Below, piece after piece: positions 47,398 through 58,604 of a DNA stretch of 64,000 bases. Source of the DNA: Onchocerca lupi (taxonomy: Eukaryota > Nematoda > Chromadorea > Rhabditida > Onchocercidae). Position 1 is the stretch's first letter. The number at the start of each line of letters is the position of its first letter. Location of the stretch: NCBI GenBank assembly GCA_028564675.1, contig JAOVVO010000022.1:62001-126000 (forward strand). The letters run 5' to 3'. A program made the translations under genes and the position numbers. Below the pieces are notes generated by a model. That model saw nothing but the letters and a program-made list of their open reading frames with translations. It did no database searches and was not told where the DNA came from.

Positions 47398-50300
47398 ATG
47401 TCAAGAATGGTCGACTTACCCTGTGAATTAATTTTAATTATTCTGAATTATCTTCCAAGTCGTGATTTGTGGCAGAACGTTCGTCTGACATGTCGATTTT
47501 TTGCGACGATTATTGCTGATGAGAGCTACTGGAAACGAAAATTGCTGGTAATTTCTTTTATTTTTATAGGAATAGCCAATGATGCTTATGAAGCAGCAAT
47601 GTATAAATTTCTTGTTCGATAGTGTAGTATTTCGGGATTTATAATGAAACGAAGGAATTATGTTTCGAGACATAAATTGTGATTGAAAAGTTTGATTTAA
47701 AAATTTTGCAGAAAAATCTTGAAGTTGAATTGCCTTCTGGTCAGTTATATGGCTCAGTATCCTCATTATCACATTGTTGTGCCAAAACAGAAGAAGAAAC
47801 GGAACGGTGGAAAGATGGAAAGTGTGGCTTTTTATTAATTTGTTAAACATGAATAGATTTTTTAGTAAAAGAGAAAAATTTTTAGTTTTATTCCCTTTGA
47901 ATTATTCAAATTGTTCAATTTTGATTTCCAGAAATTTTTTTAATTGATAGATTGGGACAACTTATCTGTGCAGTAGGACACGATGGAACAGTTGATGCTG
48001 TGACTCTGATGAAATCATCGGCATACAAACGATTATGTATTTCCGGTGCTCGAGATCGTGCTTTGATCATTTGGGATTTGGATGCTATATCTGTTAGAAC
48101 TTATTCAATTTTAGCAATTTTTTTATTAAATCATCTTTATAAATTCAAATTCAGATTTCTTTATTTCTTTTGACAATTAGTAATTATTGTTTCTATAATA
48201 TTTTTTTCTAATCGTTGTTTCTACAATATTTCTTTAAATAAGGCATTAAAAATGCTTTATTAGTTCATTCGAAGGTTAAGCGTAATTTCTCAGTAGCTTT
48301 TATTGTGCCGGAAATTTTTAATCAGCCACACTTCTTGAAAATTTAGATTACGTTTGCTTAACATGAAAATTTGGATTACGTTTGTTTGAAGAAACAGATA
48401 AATTTTAAAAAATTTTCATTAATTTTTTTCTTTTTAAGAACTGAAAATATTCATTGTTGTAGAACGAGATGGGGAGTGAAAATTGGAAATCATATGAGTT
48501 TTCTGAAGCTCATCAGGTAATGGTTATTCGTCTGATTTAAAAGTCAAGTTGAAAAATTTCTGGCACCGAAACATTCTGTGAAGTGCATTTTTTATGGTCG
48601 CTTACCCATGTTTGAAACATGATCTTCATGATAAATATGTGATCTTCTTAGCTATATTTTCCGAATCATAGCGGTCATGTTCGATCCTGTGTTTATCATT
48701 CTTGCAAGGTTATGTGATTCGGATATGATGATTATAATGGGATTTACAGAATTCAGTATTATTCAGGGATGGATATGGAGTGTGTGCAGAGCCGATACGG
48801 ATATGTTTTATACTTGTGCTTGGGATCGTTATGTAAAACAGTGGCAAATCGTTAATGGGCATGTTGATGTAAGACTTTGGTGCAAATTACTATTAATTTG
48901 CGATCTTCGTAATTGGTGAAAGAATTTTTTTTTAATTTTGTGGAAGTTTTTTTTTTTTTTTCAGTTTTCCTTTCACAGCAAAAATTATGAGCAAAGTATG
49001 ACATTATAAGAGATGTCAAGAAGTTAGAAAATAAAACGAATTAGTTGAATAACTTTAGACCTACCTATAATTTTTTATTTTTTATTTTTAAAATAAGTGA
49101 GCTGCTCTCCATACATAGCTTATATTACGGCTCCATGTATTATACATTGAAATAATGAATCAGGCCTAGTTCCGTTGATGATCATTTCAGAAGTATCTTT
49201 TAAAAGACCTTTTATGTTATTGCCATGGCCATTAATTTTCACACTACATCTTGATAGAATATTGTTTATATTGATTATTTCATCAGTTTTGATGCCCACT
49301 TTGATGGAACATAATTTGCAATCCACATCTTTAGTTAACGTTAACAGTAAATGTTCTACTTGTGCGTATTTAAAATTGGAAATCAGAAGCAATCAGTAAT
49401 GCCCTATTTAAAATTGCCTCTAAATTTTTAGAAATCATCTTTTGCTCTAAAATGGGAAGTTATATATAATTGGTAACTTACAATTATTAAAAAAAAACTG
49501 GAGCCCAGCTTGTTGTAACTAAACTTTTTGCAATATGCCACTTCCGTAGCAGCTTCGCTATGAAAGTTGTTTATTGTTATGTTTGGAAGATGCCATACTA
49601 TACCACCTAATGAATCTGACCTCAGCAAGTTTAAAACATAAATTCAGCAGAAATGAGAAAAAATAAAGTGTTGCAGTTCAAAATTGTAAGAAAAAAAAAA
49701 AACAATTTAGTTCAACATCTATAATTTCTTTTTGCATGGCTATGAATTTATTTCTTTCAGCAACTTTGTGATGTTCAAATGGCCTCTGCAGTGCTTTGTG
49801 TTATAAATGACGGTACAACAGCTGTTTGTTCCACATTTGGACGTAGGGTAGTCGTTATGGATGCGCGTAATTCATTGCAGAAAATTACTGATATGCTATA
49901 TCACCGAAGTGCTGTTTTCGATCTTGTTCAAATGGTAACCACTTTCTCAATTTTTCTTTTAATCCCTTGTAGTTTCTTGTTCGCCAATATTGAACTTTTT
50001 CATATTAAATGATTCTTTGCGAAAGAAATAAATCTGAAAGCTTCTTATTTATTTAAGATTATAATTCCTAGAAATGTTACAGCCAGATAGCAATTATCTG
50101 TATTCGTGTGGTGAAGATCGACGATTAGCATGTGTAGATAAACGTATGTGGGAAGTTGTGAACGATTTAGAATTGGAAGCTTATGCTCAAACTATGTCAT
50201 TACGGCAAGGACAGCTACTCTGTGGAACCGCCGATGGCAAGATGCTTTTTATTGATCCCAATGATTTGAAAATTATCAACGTATGTTTTATGGACCGAAC

Positions 50301-50551
50301 AATTTTTTGAATGATATGAAATTATTGTGATAAAATAAAGAAATTGGAAGGAATAAAATGACTTGTTTCAGGAAATATTCATTGGAAGTGGCGGGTTACG
50401 GCAAGTAAGACTGAATATTGGTAGTCAAATGTGCATTACGAAGGATCGTTTTTTTAAAGTATTCACACCTGGTTTACATCCCAAATTGTTTGCTGAATCA
50501 GAAGAATTCGATGTAGAGCCATCCAGAGTAGATTCTATTATACAACTATAA
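47398..50551 (+). CDS. FBXW9: F-box/WD40 protein, FBXW9-like
   Basis: F-box proteins bring substrates to SCF ubiquitin ligases via SKP1. Exons: 47398-47547, 47712-47821, 47951-48092, 48463-48516, 48767-48868, 49761-49934, 50083-50280, 50372-50551 (TAA); 1110 nt, 369 residues, all phases agreeing. Residues 5-47 form the F-box (VDLPCELILIILNYLPSRDL...RLTCRFF). WD40 blades follow: GHDGTVDAV...SGARDRALIIWD, GWIWSVCR...CAWDRYVKQW, SNYLYSCGEDRRLACVD, QLLCGTADGKMLFID. Domain order and length fit FBXW9, and the last blade is irregular. In exon 7 the acceptor used is ttacag|CCA (50081-50082); the earlier cctag|AA would break the frame. A spliced-leader-like acceptor lies at 47369-47370. Substrates unknown. 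Confidence 0.85.
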
Positions 50552-53466
50552 AGATAGCCAATAACAAAAATATTTCAAAGACGTTCATTTAGAGGAAGTG
50601 AATCCTAAAAAAGGAATTCTTCTAGTTTTCATTTGGTCTTATCGGAATATAGGATTAATTTTTAGTTTGATTATTACGATGATGATTTGGTTGTCGCTTG
50701 CGGTGATGGATCCATTTTCTTCCACACTACGTAACATACCTGGAAGCGAAGCAGTTGATTATATGTCGTCATGAAGTTTTATTTTCCGAGCCACTTTTTC
50801 CCTATAATTTCTGGAAAATAAATTTGAGCCTTCCTGGATCATATTAATCAGGAAATTTAAATAACTTAAATAATCGGAATGTACTTGTTTCTTTTCTGAG
50901 AGAAAATGCTTTATTTAATTTTGATCTCTTTATTTTTAATCGCTTCTTCTTATGTGCATAAGCTTCATTGAAATCCTCAAAGTTATGAATTTTTAACAAA
51001 GTACTTGATTCTATTTTTGAAAACATTTAAATCTTTCGGAACATTCAAATTTTTTAAATTGAAAAATTTTGGATTTAGGATGTATTTTTATAATTTTCCT
51101 ATATGTATATATACAGAGATATGATGGAAAACATTTTTTTACTCCTATCTCTCCAATATGAGGAAACGAAATAGAAAGGTAAAACTATCTTCGTTCTCAT
51201 CTGTAGTTATCTGGATTATAAATAGAAAATTGATGAATATGTGGTAGAATATATTGATTATATTACAAAATAAGCAAAATCGTCAAATGATATTATGCTC
51301 AAAAGGCATCGCATTTGATACATTGAAATAGGATTTTAACCTTCGTAATATGTTTTCTGGTCTTTGTTTAATCTTGCTTTTTTTTTTTTACTTTGGGGCC
51401 CAAATTTCTAGATATGATTTTTTCACTTTTATTACCAAAAAAGAAGCAGCGTTCGGCAATTTCGGAACACAATTTTTTTTCTTATGATCAGTTACAATTT
51501 TGTATTAATTCTATAATAATTTTACCTCGAATTTCTTATTTTTGTATTATATGGCTTTGAATATCACGTTTTGTTATGACTTTGACAATTTGAAATTTTC
51601 ATGTGGCGTTGCTTTTAACTTTAGGTACTCATTTAATGCATTCAAGCACAGCTTTTTTTTTCTTAATTCTTTTATACACATTTCTTGATCTCAGATTTTA
51701 TTTCTGAAAATTTTTTAAACCGAGTGATATCTTGATTTAATTCAATTTCAAGTTCCACATATAGATATGATTTCTGCCCAAGATTTTCATCTATTCGAAT
51801 ATATTGTGAATACGGGATATAGGCTCAAAAATTAATCTTCGTGCTATTGCTGCAATAAAAGTTATCCGCAACCATTTTGCCATGGAAGTTAATGAATTTA
51901 TCTGTTTTTTAAAAATATATTCTTGCATAGCTCTTATTAATATACATATTGTTTTATAAAATAAAGTTTACTTGCGATAAAAGTTTTTTTCATAATTTAA
52001 CTGGAAAGTCGTTTAAAGCAGTTTTTTTATTGGTATGATTTTTGCATCAAAATTTTTTTTCCTGCCAAATTATTCTCTCCAGTCAACATTATGTCTGGAA
52101 GTTTTCATTCTGGACCAAAAGTATCATATATTAATGCTTGAAATGTACCTAGTACAGTTAGTCACTTCAGTATTAGTTTATATATCCAAGCTCGTATTCA
52201 ATGACAAGCTTTATTATCAAACGTTCCAGTTCAATTAAACTGAATCGTTTTAAAATGAAAAAATCACTTAAATATGTGAAATATAATTCCGTTGATTTCC
52301 TGCAAACAGCATACGCCGGTCGCTGTGCACAACACTTTCAGCTCCTATTATATTGAAAATTCTACAGCCTTTTTTCGAATGCGAAAAAAAAAGGCAAAAG
52401 AAAAAAAAGGTAATTATCCAGACGATATATCCAAGCTCGTGTTCGATGACAATTTTCATTGTCAAACGTTCCAGTTCTCCACGGCAACAATCACCTTCTG
52501 ACCTACGACACTCTCCAAGCATATATAAAGGTTGTAATAGCTTTTGTGATGACAAATTTTTCGGAAAAAGGCAGTCCTTTACTTATTCTAATTGCTATTA
52601 ATGATTTTTAACCTTGTCCATTTAACAAATCAACGATTATTAACCATTTTGAACAATTTTGAAGTTTAATTTTCACTTTGTCTGCCACAATCCATCTTTA
52701 CTTTCTGCTAAAATAATGGATTGTAATTATTTAACAACTTTCTTAGTTCATTCTGAATGTAACAATTGCCATCACCTTTTTAGCAAAAAGATTTTGCTGT
52801 TCTCGGTTATTATCAGTACTATGATATTAAAAAAAAAAATTTTCGTTAACCTGATATTTCCTTCTCTTCGTCCCATATGTCTTCTTGATTATACATTATA
52901 CTTAATTTAGTTGATAAAATGAAGATGAACGAGTATTATGCTGAAAAATTTCATTTCGTGTTACTATTGGCAAATAAACCAGGATCATCAATTAAATAGC
53001 AGTTTACAATGCATTCTAACATAAATAAAATGGACAAATACCTTAGCAAGATATGAACTAAATCTTTTAAAATTTCAACATTTGAAATTGAAATATCAAT
53101 CTAAAATGGTGTCCAATGAGCAATAACTTATTGTAAAAAATGGATGGCAAATGACAAAATTGAAAATAATTTCACAAGCATGAAAAAACAAAAAAAAAAC
53201 AAAAAAAAAACAAATAGATTTAGATGAAAATGCAGACTGCCTCTCTGTTCAATACTAACCTATGAAATTTGCAGTTTACTAATAAATTTGATCATCCATC
53301 ATGATACATTTTAGCAGTAAATGGGAATTGGGAGAATAAGGAAACCCACCAACTTGATCATTATATTACTTTTATTTTGCAGGAGCCAATAAGTTCAAAA
53401 TGTCACTTCTTGGCGTTTTTCGATCTTTTTAATATTTCAATGAAATTTCGTATTTAATTGCTACAT
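50552..53466. other. Gene-poor spacer with repeats
   Basis: Begins with the 3' UTR of the F-box gene; AATAAA at 50817-50822 is the likely poly(A) signal. After that no convincing exon is seen. A 52-bp direct repeat lies at 52181-52232 and 52426-52477. A-rich tracts occur near 53190-53215. Confidence 0.6.
52181..52477. repeat. 52-bp direct repeat pair
   Basis: Copies at 52181-52232 and 52426-52477 match at 46 of 52 positions, with starts 245 bp apart. Read on the minus strand both give ELERL..K.VIE.ELGYI with only synonymous or conservative changes. Could be the remnant of a dispersed coding repeat or transposon. Confidence 0.55.
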
Positions 53467-53694
53467 TCATTTGAAATCCTTATTACGAGAAAAAATTATG
53501 GGAGTGAGACCTTGTACTATGCTTTCAGGTATTGTTTCAAATTTTTTTCTTCCCATAACAATGACTCGTTTGTCAGTTACTTGATGGAAATGCTTTAACT
53601 CACTTGGATAATGCCAAGGCAACTTATCGCCAGGTTGACAAGTTGGATTTTGAAAAATCCATATTTTGTCACTGTTTAATACATAAACATTCAT
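53467..53694 (-). pseudogene. Bacterial-type DHFR fragment (probable Wolbachia transfer)
   Basis: A 75-codon frame ending in TGA. Its middle reads LPWHYPSELKHFHQVT and VIVMGRKKFETI, the substrate-binding LPW...L..F and the VIMGR.T(F/W)ESI motifs of dihydrofolate reductase. The spacing and wording are bacterial rather than animal. The expected N-terminal strand (IxAxxxNxxIG) is not recognisable and the frame stops soon after SRNKD, so less than half the enzyme remains. K replaces the usual T after MGRK. This is a broken copy with no sign of expression. Filarial genomes commonly carry such fragments from their Wolbachia endosymbiont; that source is inference. Confidence 0.6.
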
Positions 53695-53715
53695 ATATTG
53701 ATCAAATGAAAAAAT

Positions 53716-53820
53716 TTATGTATAAATGACAGGAATGCAATAGCTCGACGGGCTTTCTGGTCCAATCAGCTGTTCGTTTTTTAAGAAAAAAGCCAAAACT
53801 TCAGCTTTAGTATCGAAATT
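53716..53820 (-). pseudogene. Second bacterial-like fragment next to DHFR relic
   Basis: Directly 5' of the DHFR-like frame on the same strand, 22 nt away. The frame is open for about 34 codons and ends KNEQLIGPESPSSYCIPVIYT-stop, a composition unlike the AT-driven noise nearby. It could be the C-terminus of the gene upstream of folA in the donor genome, making one transferred block of about 350 bp. Protein not identified. Confidence 0.35.
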
Positions 53821-55653
53821 TTATAAAAATCATCATTAAGGGATGAAATTTTGGATGAAATTCTGTTTTGACTTTCTTATAACTAATCAATGTTTTGAGA
53901 GACGTTCATCCAGAAACATAAATGATCTAATCCGTAAGTAAAAATTACTTATTTGTAGAGCAAATTTTATTGTTTACCTTTCACATTAAATACTGGAAAT
54001 AATTCGACAGTTTTCAGCTTTTTCATTATTTCTAATTTTACTTTTCCGTCACTCAATAAATAAGTAAATGTGTTCATTAAAATTTGTGGCGAATGTTACA
54101 ATATGACGAGTTAATAGTATGCAAATAAAAAGCAATTTAATTCCTATGAATGCTTCTCTTTATTTTAAGAAACATTTCCACAAATTGATATTTTGATAAA
54201 AGTTCATATATATTTTTTTTTTCTAAAAATAAATATTTTGATCTTTACTTTGCCTCATCAATTCTCATGCAACTTCTTTTGATTAGCAAAAATTCGATAA
54301 TACAGTTCATCGGAAATCAGCCAGGAAACACGAAAGTGAGCAATTTATTTGCTTTTATTTTTCGGCGAAAAAGTCTAACTGTTTCCAATAAGTCTATAAA
54401 TAAATGAAAATCTACTAATTAAGTAATCAGACAATGAACAAGCAAGGAGGAGCAAAGGTTTGCTTAAATTGCCTCCAACTTATAAAAAAAAAGTTTTTTT
54501 TTATTCGTAGCTTTTTTGGAAAAAGATAAGTTTTCCAACAAAAAAGAAATAAAAAAGTTAAATAGAATCAAAGAAATTATCAATTATTTCATTTAAAAGA
54601 GTTAAGCATCTTGAAATTAAAATCGAATGCATTCAAGAAGCACCTTCTAAGTATATCTGATGGATCGATAATAAATGATGCAAGATGGATTCATCTCAAC
54701 GTACAACTATAATGAAAAAAGAATAAAATTTTGTTGGAATAATAAAAAATAATAAAACAAGACAGGTTTAGATACAGATTTAGAAAGAAGCGTTAAAAAA
54801 ACATCAATTTATTCGATTTTTTTCAGAGGACACGAGCTCGTCTTACGAATAAACGAAACTTTAATGGAAATATTGAAAAAAGGAAATAATTAATAATTCA
54901 ATCAAAACAAAATTAATGATCGATGAGCATATAATACAATTTTTTTTCATATATTGTCTTTCGCAATATCTTTTAAAAGTGTCTTTTACAGAAAATATTA
55001 CATACAGATCAAAAATATGTAAGTATTCAACTTGTATCGAAAAAGATAATTTTTGGATTTACAGTTTTAAGGTTGAAATTTCAGTATTGTTTGACGATTA
55101 TTTTCAAATTTAAAAAGAAGTCAAGTAGGTGCTTTATTTTGTACTCATTTTTTGAAGTACAAGATTTTATTTCGAAGCATAATTGTTCGTTTAAAGCAAT
55201 CAATTATTTATTTGTAGTCAAAGAAATGAAATTTAAAATGGAATAAGAAGTGTCACAATTTCTATGTTAAAAGGTGTTCAGATTACCTCATTCGGCATCT
55301 CTCGATTTTAATGCGATATTTAAAGCATGACTTATAATTGATGTAAACATTTTCTGTTCGTGTCAAGAAATTTGTTTCATTTTCCTAAAATATAATAGAA
55401 AACTGTTCAAGTATATGTATACTGGACTGGATGTGAATGCGTGAGAGAATTTGTGGCATTGAAGCATAAAGACATCCTGGAGAAGTTCAAGCAAAACGTA
55501 GAAAATAGTAACAGAGAGAGGAAGGAATGAATCTCAAGTAAAAAATCACAGTTTGCTCAATTTCAAACAATGTTTCATTGTATCTCCTTGCATCAATGCA
55601 TATTCAATCTCCATAAATATAGCAGAGATTTTTGAAAATGACAAGTTGTAATA

Positions 55654-55761
55654 ATGTCAATTCTATCCAGAATCCATACAATGCCAGTTTTATCCAGAGT
55701 CCGTACAATGCCAGTTCTATCCGGAATCCGTACAACTCCAGTTCTATCCAGAATCCATCAA
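55654..55761 (+). repeat. 27-bp minisatellite, four units
   Basis: Units at 55654, 55681, 55708 and 55735, each 27 bp, consensus ATGCCAGTTCTATCCAGAAT plus CCGTACA. The length is a multiple of three and the frame stays open, repeating nine residues of the type MPVLSRIRT. Units differ at 2-6 positions. Confidence 0.85.
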
Positions 55762-56551
55762 CAGTTTTCTGAAATCAGGATGGATACTTGGAAATACTGG
55801 AGTTTGAAAGTTTGTTTTTGGAACAGATCAAAGAATTTATGAAGGAGTTATTAATGGCCGATAGCCAATTAAAGAAATTTTCTGTATTTCCACCGCTATA
55901 TTCAAGTAGTACAAAAGGATTCAGAATCTCACTGCGATTTTTCCCGGGGATTCCAAGGAATACTGGCGTGATTATTATTACAGCTCACTCATTTTTGCTT
56001 GGACACTGTCCACTCATGCATTTCTTTCCGCCACACCGATCGCTGCGTTGTATACGCATTTTCGAATTTATTCGATTCATGCGACGATAACCGGCTCTCG
56101 ATATTATCAGTGATTTTGATATTGTGGGGGAACGTCCGAGATGAGTGGGAGAGAATGGGAATGGTTGGTTGTTTGATCACTTCTGTTTTCCTTTCATTCT
56201 GCTAAATTTCTCTTTCACTTTTTACCTATGCATATTCACAACGTTGGGCTGACAGATCGATGGAGTGATTTTCTCGTTCTTTGATTTACAGCAGCGTTTG
56301 CCTAAAGAGACAATCGGTTAATTGTTGGATGGATAAGACTTCTGAAACTTCTATCGGGAGAAATCAGTTGCGTGATAAGATGTGTTCCACGTCCGTAGAA
56401 TTTCCTGATGCATGAAAAATTGCTTCTTTGAATATACGTCTTCTGTAAAATCTGTTAATAGTTGCGAAGAAACTGTAAATTAATCCTCATTTTACATTCC
56501 CGTAATTTTTTTTGATACCTAGTAATTTTCACTTGCAGTAGCGTTCATCGT

Positions 56552-56985
56552 AAAAAATATTTTTGTAAGTTAGGATATATATTTGAAATCAATAAATTTG
56601 TTGTATTTTTAATTGAATGATGTTGTCTTGATAATTTTTTTTTTTTTGAATTTCTTTATCTGCTCTTTTTGAAATTCTCATGATTGAAATGAAACGAATT
56701 TGGTAATTTAAAAAAAAATTTTTTGATTGTAATTTCTACTACTATCATATTAATTGGTAACAGTTACAATCATAATTTTTTTCTTTTTAAGTAATCAGTG
56801 AATTTTCAAATAATTCGAATGATGGCTTAATTTATATAATAGTTGTTGTTTTTCCGAGTGATTCATATTTCAAGGTTTTGCTTGGCTGCCTAAGACACAT
56901 TGATTAATTGCAATAAAGAAATCAAAAATTGAGAATAGAAAAATATTTTTATAAGTTAGGATATATATTTGACATTAATAAATTA
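56552..56985 (+). repeat. 48-bp direct repeat pair
   Basis: Copies at 56552-56599 and 56938-56985, starts 386 bp apart, share TAAGTTAGGATATATATTTG and most of their flanks. Origin unknown; AT-rich but too long for chance. Confidence 0.6.
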
Positions 56986-58604
56986 GACAAATGGAAAATG
57001 TTAATGTAAATATATGTTACTGATTTGAGTCATCAGTTTAAGTTTTAAATTAGAAAGATTACATAGGCTTGCTAAGGAATTCCCTTTATTTCTAAGTTTC
57101 TTCTTATCGTGACTTTTCAAGTTAAAATATTACATCTTTGGAAGCTCTTTATAACGGGATAACTGTGCAAGATTTAGATTTCAGCAAATTTCACTGCTTT
57201 GGTATGTAGATTTAAAGCTGGAAACATTTGATGGTAGCATGAAGAGTATCAATATTTCTGATTATAAGGATTCCGCTAGTATCAGTCGATAACATTTAAA
57301 ACATTATTATATGATATGATTCTATGTTTATGATTTAACTGCAATTCTGAGTAATTCTTTACCACCCATGCTAATTACATTTATCAGTCCAGTTATTCTT
57401 TTCCAGACCGGTATGAAATTCTTGAAGTGAATCATAAACGGAAATTTAAAAAAATTGGAAATGTTGGATGAAAAAATTTTAGCAATATTTTGATCACTGT
57501 AATTAATCACAGTCTGATGATGTAATAGATTTTATTAAGTTTTGTGCAGCGGTAAATTCTTAATAGTCAGTTGGTAGTTGTTGTATTTTTTTCTCAGTTA
57601 ACTATTTGCGAAAGAATTTATCATAGTAAACTAAATAATTTGAATTTGTCGATCCAGGTAAGCCTTACTTAGATTTCATGATTATCACTATATTATTTTC
57701 AATTATTTTACAGCAAGAAAAGAAAGAACTAAGAAATTTTCTTCACCATTAACATTTTTAATTTTCTTTCAAATTTCATTTGTAATCTCTTTGAGAGCTG
57801 CTTCATTATATCTACTGTTGCATTTTTTGCTTCAAATTTTCATGTAGAATTTTATGCGTTCTTCAAAATTTCAACTCATTATTTGCACTCAGTTAGTTTC
57901 ATTGGTTTATTTTTGGAGTATATGTTTGTCTGTAAATTGGCTAGTATTTTGACAAACAGTCTGCGAGAATGAGTTATCAAGTTCGAATTGGAATATAAAT
58001 AATAAATGTTATGCTAATTTATTTAAAGGATTTTTATATAAATTTTTTATAGTTACAGAACTATTCAGCAGATTACTTCACGTAAGGAAGGAATAAGGAA
58101 ATTTTAGGAGCTTCGTCAGTTAATTACCGAGAGACGTTTTTTAATTAAGTTTCCATTTTGTTAACCTTATTGGAAAATTGGAATCAGTATTCATGAAACA
58201 CCATCGACTTGAATAGTCGATGGAATGAGATTAAATCTTCATAAGTCTGATTTTCGACAAAATCTGAATTTCATGTCGTAAAGTTATTCATCTTCAGTGA
58301 TATTTGCTTTTCCTTAGCTAAAAGTAATGGATAATTGTGATAAATCATAAATTTAGTGCGAAACATGAATTCAAAATTTAGAAATGGAATATATTCGAAA
58401 TGTCTTGTTCCGTCTTTAAGACTTTTTTAACTTGAATTTATTTCAGACTGAAATGTGAAATGAATACTCACTTATAATATTGGAAGGCATATTCTTGGGA
58501 AGAGGCTGAAATGTATTCTCTCAGCAGATTCGGTATTTTTACCTCAACATTCAGTTTTATCTTTTTCATTGTTTACAACTAGTTCTCTTACAGCATCACG
58601 CTCA

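Larger units (their letters stand above)
53821..58604. other. Gene-poor spacer upstream of plc-3
   Basis: No exon with recognised family similarity. A 27-bp minisatellite (55654-55761) is followed by a frame with coding character at 55788-55900 (ESLFLEQIKEFMKELL, QLKKFSVFPPLYS). That frame ends at a possible donor but was not linked to any gene. Direct repeats lie at 56552-56599 and 56938-56985. The plc-3 promoter and any further 5' exons should lie at the right end. Confidence 0.5.

Noticed and set aside
47434..47850. 138-codon minus-strand frame, the longest single frame in the window
   Set aside because: Antisense to the first two exons of the F-box/WD40 gene; the plus strand carries the clear F-box.
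52268..52555. 95-codon minus-strand frame with several cysteines
   Set aside because: No family match, no splice context; reported only as a repeat with odd conservation.
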